Below, one piece after another: positions 1-8,900 of a stretch of DNA of 64,000 bases (the stretch's first letter is position 1; every line of letters starts with the position of its first letter). A program made the position numbers and the translations under genes. This DNA comes from Cytophagaceae bacterium. GTDB taxonomy: Bacteria > Bacteroidota > Bacteroidia > Cytophagales > Cytophagaceae. The DNA is taken from assembly GCA_025454925.1 (NCBI GenBank), contig JALONM010000006.1, forward strand, positions 62,001 through 126,000, in the 5' to 3' direction. The notes beneath the pieces were generated by a model, which made no database searches, was not told the DNA's origin, and saw only the letters and a list, made by a program, of their open reading frames with translations.

Positions 1-1075
1 TTACTCGTTTACCATTACTTTCCATGTCGCCCTGCTGGAAATAAGCCGCAAAGCGATGCATGTACTGGTCGTAAGGCAATATGGCATGTGTTTCACTTCC
101 GAAAAAGTTGTTGTACCAAATGCCCAGCAAGGCTAATAATACGGGTATGTTTTGTTCGTAAGGAGATGTGCGGAAATGCTCGTCCATATCGTGCGCGCCA
201 TCCAATAACTCACGGAAATTCTGGAATCCTATGGATACCGCAATGGATAATCCAATGGCAGACCACAGCGAATAACGGCCACCTACCCAATCCCAGAATT
301 CAAACATATTGTTGGTGTCGATACCAAACTTCGCTACTTCAGTAGCGTTGGTAGACAAGGCCACAAAATGCTTGGCAACATGCGAAACTTCCTGCGCCGA
401 CTGTAAAAACCAATGACGTGCGCTTTCTGCATTCGTTATGGTTTCCTGAGTAGTAAAGGTTTTGGAAGCAATAATGAAAAGTGTCGTTTCCGGATTTAAT
501 CCACGCAAAACTTCTGAAATATGCGTGCCGTCTACGTTCGACACAAAATGCACCTTTGGTCCGCTATGTCCGTATGATTTTAGTGCTTCCGTTACCATTA
601 ATGGTCCTAAGTCCGAACCGCCGATTCCTATATTAACTACATCACTGATGCTTTTTCCGGTATATCCTTTCCAATCACCACTGCGAACTTTCTCCGAAAA
701 CTCCTTCATCTTGTCCAACACCGGATGAATTTTTTTCATCACATCTTCACCGTCTACCGTAATATGCGAAGCCGATGGATTCCGGAGGGCTACATGCAAT
801 ACAGACCGGTTTTCTGTGGTATTTATTTTTACCCCTCCAAACATACTGTCTATGGCTTGTCTCAGGTTACTTTCATGAGCCAGTTGTATCAGCACGCTGC
901 GGGTCTCTTCGGTAATTCTGTTTTTGGAATAATCCAACAGAATGTCATTGAACTGAATCGAAAATTTACTGAAACGTTGTGGGTCCTGATCAAACAAATC
1001 GCGCATTTGCAAACCGGATACAGTTTGGAAGTGCGCTTCTAATCGCTGCCAACTTGGTAAAGACGTAGGTTTCAT
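1..1075 (-). CDS. pgi: Glucose-6-phosphate isomerase, 5' part only
   Basis: The first 358 codons of phosphoglucose isomerase, which interconverts glucose-6-phosphate and fructose-6-phosphate in the cytoplasm. The gene is read from an ATG at 1075 and runs off the left edge. Recognisable segments are the sugar-phosphate isomerase (SIS) motif [10 protein letters not shown], then SKTFTTQET, the [11 protein letters not shown] signature and [11 protein letters not shown] close to the edge. The family is about 550 residues, so roughly the last third is outside the window. The start [12 protein letters not shown] fits the usual N-terminus. No partner gene is adjacent; the next gene is 230 bp away on the same strand. 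The frame is intact as far as it goes. Confidence 0.95.
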   Translation of the reverse strand, partial: MKPTSLPSWQRLEAHFQTVSGLQMRDLFDQDPQRFSKFSIQFNDILLDYSKNRITEETRSVLIQLAHESNLRQAIDSMFGGVKINTTENRSVLHVALRNPSASHITVDGEDVMKKIHPVLDKMKEFSEKVRSGDWKGYTGKSISDVVNIGIGGSDLGPLMVTEALKSYGHSGPKVHFVSNVDGTHISEVLRGLNPETTLFIIASKTFTTQETITNAESARHWFLQSAQEVSHVAKHFVALSTNATEVAKFGIDTNNMFEFWDWVGGRYSLWSAIGLSIAVSIGFQNFRELLDGAHDMDEHFRTSPYEQNIPVLLALLGIWYNNFFGSETHAILPYDQYMHRFAAYFQQGDMESNGKRV

Positions 1076-1307
1076 GAATAGAATTTTTTTAGTGTTATGC
1101 TTCGCAGATACCCCAGGGGACTGCGATAGACCGTAAATGTAAGGAATATTTCAAGAGATAAAAACCAGGAAATTCGACTCTTTTTGGCAGGTAAATCCAA
1201 TACAAAAATCCTATAATTGAACACACAGGCAGAGGAGCCTGTGCTGACATCGCAAGGCTTATAGATGGGCAATGAGGGACGTTTGAGCACTTAGCCTTAG
1301 CCAAAGC

Positions 1308-1826
1308 TCATACGCTTTTAGGTAGGGTATTACGTTTTTTGCGTTCCGATCTAAATTTCCATACATGCCACCCAATGCCCGCCAGCATGCCAATCACCCC
1401 ACCAATTTTTGCAAAATTATTCATCTGTACTACTTTCCTGAATGCTTCCTGATCGCCAATATCGGGATAGCGAAGTCCGGAGGCCTGAAGAGGAATCCAA
1501 AAGCCAAGCACGGCAAATACAGTAGCCAGAAAAAGTGAGATCAAAAAGCTTTGTAAGGTTACTTTCCATTGCTTGCTCAGGCCATCGTGAAATAAGCCCA
1601 CCAATCCGAGTACTGTACCCAATATCAATCCTATAGTCCAGGTATTGGAAAATCCAGACTGTGCAACTTCCCAGCGCAAGGAGGGCGATTGTTCCGAAAC
1701 ACCCCGCACCTTTATAAAAAAATCGGGGGAAATGAAAAACGTAAATTGATCGAACAAAGCACCATACAGTCCTCCCAACAAAGGAGCCAAGAGTATAAAT
1801 ATTGCAGCTAGTAAATATTTCTTCAT
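1308..1826 (-). CDS. Small integral membrane protein, unknown function
   Basis: A 172-residue protein that I do not recognise. It has a hydrophobic N-terminus (residues 4-26), which may be a signal anchor, and further hydrophobic segments near 62-80, 90-113 and 137-153. This suggests a four-helix inner-membrane protein with a basic C-terminal tail (KFRSERKKRN). The loop at about 28-58 would face the periplasm. It lies between pgi and the divergent GH8 gene without close spacing to either. Length, the start at MKKYLL and the hydrophobic pattern support a real gene, but no function can be assigned. Confidence 0.75.
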   Translation of the reverse strand: MKKYLLAAIFILLAPLLGGLYGALFDQFTFFISPDFFIKVRGVSEQSPSLRWEVAQSGFSNTWTIGLILGTVLGLVGLFHDGLSKQWKVTLQSFLISLFLATVFAVLGFWIPLQASGLRYPDIGDQEAFRKVVQMNNFAKIGGVIGMLAGIGWHVWKFRSERKKRNTLPKSV

Positions 1827-2024
1827 TCGTAACTTTTTTGTTCTGTTTATGCTCTTACGTAAAATGCCAAAAAATGATCAGTTTGCCTTACATAGGCTGC
1901 TAACAAGGTATTGAATTATGCAGTAACTTGTGGTGATTTTTGTATTTCACGGTTGTAAGAAGAGAGTCTTGCCTTCTTAGAGATTCGGCAAAAAGCAAGA
2001 CAGGTGGCTTAGTGATAAAATTTA

Positions 2025-3785
2025 ATGAGGGATTTATATACATTCGTTAAAAGAGCAAAAGTCGTGGGCTTTGCGATGGTTTTGCCATTTATTCTGGGCA
2101 AGGTGTTGGCGCAGCCTGCTGCTTCTTTTTCGCAAGCCAAAAGGCCGCTGGGCTCTATGTCTCAATTAGGGAGTCCTTACAAAGGAGGACAATTCCCTAC
2201 TTCTCTACCACAAGGAAAATACGATCCTGGCAAAGGGCAATTTGGCGTGTCTCAGCATGCTTACCTGGCCTATCTCGATTGGAAAAGCGGCTATACACAA
2301 GCGTGCAGCGATGGTACCATCCGCGTGCTTTACGACGACCCGGCGCGTACAGTGTCCGAAGGCATAGCCTATGGAATGCTGCTGGCAGCCTACGCTGCAG
2401 ACAAAACACTTTTTGACGGTTTGTGGAATTACTACAAAAAAAATTCAGTCACGGGCAAAGGCATCATGGGCTGGAACCGTCAAGGCTGCACGCACACCGA
2501 TGCAGGCATGTCGGGCAATACAGGGGCCACCGATGCCGAACTGGATGCCGCCATGGCACTGCTGGTGGCAGCCTGTCAATGGCCTGATGCCACCAATCCT
2601 TTTGTTTATAGCACCGAAGCTACCAATCTGATACAAGCCATTAAAACCTACGAAATTCATCCTACCACCTTCCAAACACTCAACGGCGATAGCTGGGGAT
2701 CCGGCAATACCTGTCGCAACCCAAGCTATTTTTCCCCAGCGTACTATAAACTTTTCGCAAGGCATGTTCCTGCCGATAGTACCTTTTGGGCTAATGAGGT
2801 AGTAGACGCAAGCTATGAGCTCCTCAATGCCAATCGCCATCCCTCAACCGGACTGGTAAGCAATTGGAGCAATACCGGTGGCGTTTCCAATGCTTGCAAC
2901 GGCCCTAATGAATATGGGTACGACGCCTGCCGCAATCCCTGGCGCATGGCCACCGATGTGCTTTGGCACCGCGATCCCAACGCCACCGGAATGATGGTGC
3001 TCTTATCAAATTGGCTCAGCGGATACGCCAATAATTGCGCAGGACCCATTGCACAAAATGCAGTCAATCCAACCGTCGGCGAATTCAACAATGTCTTATT
3101 CGCTTCTACCTGGGCCATGGGAGCCATGGGCGGACACCGCAGCAATCTGGTTAAAGATTTTTACAACCGAATCTCCAAAGAAGGAGATGGGGGATATTTC
3201 GGAACTACTCTTAAAACAATCGCCTTGTTTTTCATGACAGGAAATTTCTGGAACCCCTACGAACCCTTACTCTTCGCTACCGTTAAAGAAAAATCGATTA
3301 GTCAAAACCTCGGAACTGTGAACCTGCAGTGGACCACCGAATGGGAACAAAATGTGGATTCAATAGAAGTTTATTTTTCTGCCGACGGTCTTTCTTACAC
3401 AAAAGTTTCTTCCCTTAAAGCTGGGCAAACTTCTTATGGCCTTCAGGAAATTCGTTACATCAACCTTACGGCTTATTATCAACTTCGCATCAAAGATACA
3501 TGGGGTAACAGTCGCGTACTCGAAACAATATCTGTAAACCGTTTCGATCCCCTGGAGTTAGAATTTTATCCCAATCCTACTACTTCAGAAATTTCGCTAT
3601 TCGCTTCTTTTCAAGAGGAATCCTTAGACATTGAAATTCGCGATGCTTTTTCCCGAAAAGTAGACACCTGGAAGGTCAACGCCCATACCCTGCAAAAATT
3701 CCAGGTAAATTGGCCAAGTGGTATGTATTACATAGGAGCCATTTACCAAGGCGAAAAAGTCTTCTTTAAACTCCAAATTCAGTAA
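2025..3785 (+). CDS. Secreted glycoside hydrolase family 8 enzyme with T9SS sorting domain
   Basis: A 586-residue secreted endo-glycanase. A signal peptide (about 1-30, ending LGKVLAQ) precedes a GH8 (alpha/alpha)6-barrel domain at about 35-415. E112 in TVSEGIAYGM is the expected general acid. ATDAELDAAMALL (from about 168) is the family signature with Glu where Asp is usual. D300 in YGYDACRNPWR is the likely base or substrate-binding Asp. A fibronectin-like or immunoglobulin-like stretch (about 425-505) leads to a type A sorting domain (about 512-586, starting LEFYPNPTTSE), so the enzyme is probably exported by the type IX system. GH8 members cleave cellulose, xylan, chitosan or licheninan; the substrate cannot be told here. 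A second GH8 gene lies at 57436-60036. Confidence 0.93.
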   Translation: MRDLYTFVKRAKVVGFAMVLPFILGKVLAQPAASFSQAKRPLGSMSQLGSPYKGGQFPTSLPQGKYDPGKGQFGVSQHAYLAYLDWKSGYTQACSDGTIRVLYDDPARTVSEGIAYGMLLAAYAADKTLFDGLWNYYKKNSVTGKGIMGWNRQGCTHTDAGMSGNTGATDAELDAAMALLVAACQWPDATNPFVYSTEATNLIQAIKTYEIHPTTFQTLNGDSWGSGNTCRNPSYFSPAYYKLFARHVPADSTFWANEVVDASYELLNANRHPSTGLVSNWSNTGGVSNACNGPNEYGYDACRNPWRMATDVLWHRDPNATGMMVLLSNWLSGYANNCAGPIAQNAVNPTVGEFNNVLFASTWAMGAMGGHRSNLVKDFYNRISKEGDGGYFGTTLKTIALFFMTGNFWNPYEPLLFATVKEKSISQNLGTVNLQWTTEWEQNVDSIEVYFSADGLSYTKVSSLKAGQTSYGLQEIRYINLTAYYQLRIKDTWGNSRVLETISVNRFDPLELEFYPNPTTSEISLFASFQEESLDIEIRDAFSRKVDTWKVNAHTLQKFQVNWPSGMYYIGAIYQGEKVFFKLQIQ

Positions 3786-3838
3786 AAACGCTTTAGTTTT
3801 TACCTTTTTGCTCTGTCTTCCCTAAGGAGATAAATACA

Positions 3839-3866
3839 AAAGGCCCGGTAATCTTTCCAGGCCTTT
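3839..3866 (+). terminator. Hairpin after GH8 gene
   Basis: A 7-bp perfect stem (AAAGGCC at 3839-3845 with GGCCTTT at 3860-3866), extendable by GG/CC across one mismatch. It lies about 55 bp after the GH8 stop. There is no strong T run, so the terminator reading is tentative. Confidence 0.5.
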
Positions 3867-4124
3867 CGTTGTTATAAGTTGATTGAGAAATTACTCAAAA
3901 TTACTTAAATGAATTGAGACTCAGATAAGTGTTTAATCGTAACAGTCGAAATATTTTGTTACGTATTTATACGTAATAGGTAATTTAGATTTATTTAAAT
4001 ATTGTAAAAGTTATATATTTTGGCTTTGTTATTAAGATGTAATAGTATTACTACGTATTTTATCGTCTCACGATTAAGCCAATGTTAAAGGGTTATTGAG
4101 CTCGTTTTTCATTCGGCTTAATGC
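3867..4124. other. Non-coding gap, AT-rich
   Basis: Part of the 730-bp convergent gap between the GH8 gene and smpB. No gene is seen. It contains a small palindrome (TTACGTA 3959-3965 with TACGTAA 3970-3976) and a short hairpin around 4112-4127. The remainder of the gap holds the repeat copies listed next. I looked for tmRNA (ssrA) because smpB is adjacent and did not find its conserved ends. Confidence 0.6.
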
Positions 4125-4312
4125 CGACTTTTGTACATAAAAGCGAAGTGTACAAGTAGTAAAGTTCATGGAGCCATGACTGATAATTTCGACATGGAAA
4201 ATGATGGGCTTAGAAAAGAATTTCGTCTGTTCGATTCCTGTAAAAGCTCTCGGTTATAGCTAATGTTTCTCAATAAAAGAAATTCTATTAAGAAATTAGG
4301 GTTTAATAGAAA
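4125..4312 (-). repeat. Dispersed repeat family B, copy 1
   Basis: On the minus strand this segment aligns by eye with 40912-41064. Shared blocks (given on the plus strand here) include GCTTAGAAAAGAATTTC, TCGATTCCT and AAATTAGGGTT. An internal imperfect hairpin (4266-4275 with 4286-4295) occupies the position of the perfect 13-bp hairpin in the 41-kb copy. Confidence 0.65.
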
Positions 4313-4331
4313 GTAGGAATAAAAATAATAT

Positions 4332-4404
4332 GGGCGGCTTATCTGGCTATCACTTCAAGGCCACGCGCTGTGCGCGCGGCGCTTTCCGTTCTATCCAGGC
4401 CGCT
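4332..4404 (-). repeat. Structured repeat family A, copy 1 (short form)
   Basis: Read on the minus strand: box A GGATAGAACGGAAAGC, a 9-bp hairpin with one mismatch (4360-4368 with 4372-4380, loop of 3), box B CTTGAAGTGATAGCC, then AGCCGCC at the end. Same plan as the copy at 38227-38302. Box B is the most diverged of the four copies. Confidence 0.75.
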
Positions 4405-4513
4405 CCTGCTTTCATAGCCGGCTGCTTGGGTATCTGTATCAGGCTACCATCTGGGCGTAGCAGCGATAGTCGTTCATAACTCAGTTCTTTCGTATTTTTT
4501 ATCTGGGTAAAAA

Positions 4514-4969
4514 CTATTCGAAACGCATTTCACGCTCTATGTCCCGCTTCTTAATGTCTTCGCGTTTGTCGTACATCTTCTTTCCTTTTGCCAGGGCGAT
4601 TTCAATTTTTGCAAATCCGCGGTCATTAATAAAGATGCGGCTTACCGCAATAGTAAGTCCTTTTTCTTCCGACTTTTCCTTGAGTTTGCGCAGTTCCGTT
4701 TTCTTTAATAACAACGTGCGATCTCTTTTCGGATCATGGTTGTAAACGTTCCCATAAGCATAAGGAGAGATTTGTAAATTTTTCAGCACCAATTCATGCT
4801 CGTGGAACACACAATACGAATCAGTGAGATTGGCATTGCCCAGCCGTATGGATTTTATCTCCGTGCCAGTAAGGCAAAGCCCCGCAATGTATGTGTCGAT
4901 AAAATGATAATCGAAACTTGCGCGACGATTTCTGATTTGAATATTCTTGTCAAATTTCTCTTTGGCCAT
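4514..4969 (-). CDS. smpB: SsrA-binding protein SmpB
   Basis: The 151-residue tmRNA-binding protein that brings SsrA to stalled ribosomes for trans-translation. Conserved parts are the N-terminal NRRASFDY, the GTEIKSIR segment, LLLKKTEL and the basic tail KGKKMYDKREDIKKRD, where the C-terminal helix of SmpB mimics the tRNA anticodon arm. I place the start at MAKEKFDKN (4969); a longer in-frame start exists at 4984 and overlaps the tsaD stop as TAATG, so translational coupling with tsaD is possible with either. The ssrA gene itself is not seen in the window. Confidence 0.94.
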   Translation of the reverse strand: MAKEKFDKNIQIRNRRASFDYHFIDTYIAGLCLTGTEIKSIRLGNANLTDSYCVFHEHELVLKNLQISPYAYGNVYNHDPKRDRTLLLKKTELRKLKEKSEEKGLTIAVSRIFINDRGFAKIEIALAKGKKMYDKREDIKKRDIEREMRFE

Positions 4970-4983
4970 TTTTTTACAATACA

Positions 4984-5985
4984 TTAAAATTCCAATCGAG
5001 GATCCGGGGTCACAAATTGATCCGCAAATACCCCTGCTTCTAGTTTAAAAGAGGCCGCCATGGCAATCATGGCCGCATTGTCCGTGCAATACTCAAACGC
5101 TGGAATATGCAGTTGCCAGGCATGTTTGTCAGATAGTTCCTGCAAGGCTTTTCGCAGGCCTTTATTGGCCGATACGCCCCCGGCAATGGCAATGCGGGTA
5201 ATACCTGTTTGCTTTACTGCCAGGTGTAATTTTTCAGTCAACATTCCAATCAAGGTATGTTGCATACTGGCACAAATATCCGCCATATTATTTTCCTGAA
5301 AAGAGGGGTCCTCCATAGTTCGCTTGCGCATGAAATATAAAAAGGCGGTTTTAATTCCACTAAACGAAAAATTTAAGCCGGGTGCCTCGGTCGAAGGAAA
5401 CTTAAATGCTAAAGGGTTGCCTTTAGATGCCCACTGATCGATCATTGGGCCACCCGGGTACGGCAGGCCAAGCATTTTGGCCGTTTTATCAAAGGCTTCC
5501 CCCACGGCATCGTCTTGCGTTTGGCCCAATACCAGCATGTCGTCAGCAGCGTTTACCTGCACCAATTGAGTGTGCCCGCCGCTCACGGTAAGGCAAATAA
5601 AGGGAAAGCCGGGCGGTTGGGGATCTAGGAAGTGAGCTAGAATATGCGCTTTCATGTGATCCACTTCAATCAAGGGAACATTCCAGGCTAAGGACAACGA
5701 TTTAGCAAACGAAACACCTACCAGCAATGAGCCTAACAATCCGGGCCCTTTGGTGAAAGCCACCGCTTGTATCTCTTTTTTTGTTATATTAGCCTGTTGA
5801 ATCGCTTGATGCACAACGGGTACTATATGTTGCTGATGCGCTCTTGATGCCAATTCAGGAACGACCCCCCCGTATAATTCATGCACTTTCTGGCTTGCCA
5901 CAACATGAGACCGCAATTTGCCGTTGTATAAAATAGCGGCAGAGGTGTCGTCGCACGAAGATTCAATCGCCAGAATAACGCTCAT
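4984..5985 (-). CDS. tsaD: tRNA N6-adenosine threonylcarbamoyltransferase TsaD
   Basis: A 333-residue TsaD/Kae1/Qri7 ATPase-fold enzyme that transfers the threonylcarbamoyl group to A37 of ANN-decoding tRNAs (t6A). It starts MSVILAIESSCDDTSAA; the metal-binding HMKAH (H110 and H114), SGGHTQLV and the late CTDNAAM Asp are all present, and the length is typical. It heads a two-gene operon with smpB. Its start codon is 5 bp from that of the divergent tamB-like gene, so the promoters of each must lie within or very near the other's coding sequence. Confidence 0.96.
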   Translation of the reverse strand: MSVILAIESSCDDTSAAILYNGKLRSHVVASQKVHELYGGVVPELASRAHQQHIVPVVHQAIQQANITKKEIQAVAFTKGPGLLGSLLVGVSFAKSLSLAWNVPLIEVDHMKAHILAHFLDPQPPGFPFICLTVSGGHTQLVQVNAADDMLVLGQTQDDAVGEAFDKTAKMLGLPYPGGPMIDQWASKGNPLAFKFPSTEAPGLNFSFSGIKTAFLYFMRKRTMEDPSFQENNMADICASMQHTLIGMLTEKLHLAVKQTGITRIAIAGGVSANKGLRKALQELSDKHAWQLHIPAFEYCTDNAAMIAMAASFKLEAGVFADQFVTPDPRLEF

Positions 5986-5990
5986 GTAGT

Positions 5991-8900
5991 TTGAAAAAGA
6001 TTATTAATTGGAAGGCAAAGGTAGTAAAAGGATTAATGAAATTAATCCTTAATTTATCTCTGCTCTTTGTAATCTTAATCATTTTACTGATTTCACTGGT
6101 GCAGCTCCCGGCTTCCCAGCATGTTCTGATCAACAAAGCCAATACTTTTCTTTCTGAACAATTAGGATTTACCATTACCGTAAAAGGAATTTACATCGAT
6201 TGGTTCGATGAAATCGCCTTGGTTGGGGTAACCTGTATTGACCCTGAAGGTGGAAAGATGGTGTACCTCGACGAAGCAGAAGTGGATTATACCATATTGT
6301 CCCTTTTTCGCGGAAAATTCAATATTGATAACATCGAACTCACCAATGGCGAAGTAAACCTCGTATGGTATAAGAATGGTACAGAAGTAAATTTTGCAAA
6401 ATTAATCTGGAATATTCAGGAACTTACAACACCTTCTAGTCCCGATCCCAACCGCAAGCCTGTTCCCTTTGATATCGGCCGCTTCACCATCAACAATGTG
6501 CGTTTTTCGTATCATGATCAACGCTCTCCCTATTTGCCGGATGGGATGTTTGATCAGAATCATTTTACGCTCGACAGCATTTATGGATTAGTAAGTAAAT
6601 TTAAAACCATACGTGATACCGTTGAACTAAGAGCCAGACACCTCCAGGTAAAGTTGCTTGAATCCCACATCCGGCTTCATGAATTGTCTACAGATTTTCG
6701 CCTCACCAAAAACACAATTGAATGCAGCGATTTATATGCCCGGCTCGGCGATTCTTTCGTAGGTGATTATTTAAAATTTACCTTCGACTCGTTAGCACAC
6801 CTCAGTGATTTCAATCACAAGGTTACCATCCATGCCAGACTTAGAGAATCCTCTGTATTTGTAAAAGATCTGGCGCATTTCGCGCCTCCGCTATCTTCCT
6901 TTAACGATACCTGGAAAATAAACGCAGACGTAGATGGTACTGTAGACAGATTGAAAATTAGTCACCTGAATGCTTACTTCGGAAGGAATGGAAACCTAGC
7001 CGGAAACTTGACTTTTACAGGTTTGCCCAAGATCGACAGTACCTACATGAAGCTGCAGTTCTCGCGTATCAAAGTGTTTAGCAGCGATCTTGAACAATAC
7101 ACAGGACCGGTAGTGGATAATTTCCTCGATAAGTTTGGTAGAATTGAAGGCGATGGTCGATTTATCGGCTTGGCATCCAGGTTTAAAGCATTGGGTAATT
7201 TCGAAACCTCCCTAGGATATTTAAAAACAGATGTCAATTTTAATGTAAATGCCGTCAATAAAAACGCTTCGAGTTATAAAGGATATTTACAAACAAAAAA
7301 TTTTCAGATCGGTGATTTGCTAGGGTATGGTTCCTTTGGCGAAATGGATATGGAAGGCACTATAGATGGCTACGGCCTGTCCTTGAAGGAATGTAAACTA
7401 AGTCTTGATGCTGATTTTTCAAAATTTGTAATCAATGGATATCCTTACCAACATATCTCCACGCAAGCCAATTTAAAGGATCACTTTTTTGACGGAATCA
7501 TTAGTGTTAAAGATTCCAATTTTAAACTTGAAGCAGAAGGGACCATCGACCTGGCAATGTCAGGCGAGGAACGGTTTGATATCAAAGGGGAATTAGAACA
7601 TTGGGATCTGCATAAAACTAAATTCAGTGCGCAACCCGCTGCGTTTGCCACTACCTTCGATTTTGATTTTATAGGAACAGACCTGGATAAGGTAATGGGA
7701 GATGCGACCCTTATGAATTCAGACCTGAATCTGGAAGATAAAAATCTACAGTTAAAATTTGCTCAGCTCTTTATTGTAAACAATGATCCTAATCGTTTTA
7801 TAAGATTGAATTCCGATTTTGTAAACGGCCAGGTAGGTGGTACATTCAAGTTATCTACACTGCTCAACGATTTACCTCGTCTGTATCAGGAATACAGCCT
7901 GTTTGTTTCCAACGAGAAAAAATACATTGAAGAATACTATCGAAAGCGAGGTAAAATTGCTTCTCAAAAGTATAAGCTGGATTATAACTTCCATTTCAAA
8001 CGCATCAATCCTCTGTTGGATATCTTTTTGCCAGGAACCTATATGGCCGATAATGCCAGAATGGAAGGTAGTTATAGCTCGGGCTATACCAGCATTCTTA
8101 ATACCTATATTACGTTCGATACATTGGTTCATCAAGGCCACGAAATTCGAAACGGTATGTTGGATATTTCAACATCCAAAATTACAGATAGTTCTGATGT
8201 GCTTGCTTCTTTTATCATTTCTTCCGCCAGTCAGGAATTTAAATCGCTTATCCCTACCGAGCGTCTGCTTATTGAGGGGGTTTGGGCAAAAAATAAAATT
8301 CAGTTCAGCTCTAGCATCAAACAAAAGTCGGCCGATAACCGCATCGCTGTATCGGGCGTGCTGAGCCTGATGGAAAAAGGAAAAATGTTAGAATTAAAAA
8401 ATTCTTATGCCATGTTGCTTGGCAAACGCTGGGCAGTAAAAGACTCCAATCAGATTTATTTTAATGCGGAAACCATAGATTTTACCAATTGCAAATTGGG
8501 ATATAATAACAATACCATTTTTGATATGTCTGGTTCTGTATCCAGAAACAGGAGTAAAGACGCGGTATTGCGCATTACCGGCTTTCAGTTGGAAAATCTA
8601 AATCCATTGCTGGACTATAAATTATCCGGTGTACTCAATGCAAAAATTAGAATGCGGGATATTTATCAATCGCTTGATTTTACAGGGCGTGTGGTTGTGG
8701 ATAGTCTGGCTGTCGATAAATTCTATATCGGGGATGTTAAAGGGAAAACAGACTGGGTGAACGAAAATAAAGCCCTGAATGTGTTGTTGGATGTAACCCG
8801 CGATAATACCACCATTATTAATACCATCGGGAAAATTTTTCCAGGAACGGAAACTAAGAAAACCGATGTATTGCTGATTGCAAATTTAAACAAAGCCAAC

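Noticed and set aside
3959-3976. TTACGTA-TACGTAA palindrome as an operator
   Set aside because: It lies between convergent genes, not upstream of any start, and is short in AT-rich sequence.
4225-4240. T-loop-like GTTCGATTCC that could mark a tRNA
   Set aside because: No acceptor, D or anticodon stem pairs with it, and the same bases occur as a shared block in repeat family B.
4085-4500. Possible tmRNA (ssrA) next to smpB
   Set aside because: No GGGGCTGA-like 5' end, tag frame or T-arm/acceptor pairing was found; the segment is better explained by the repeat families.
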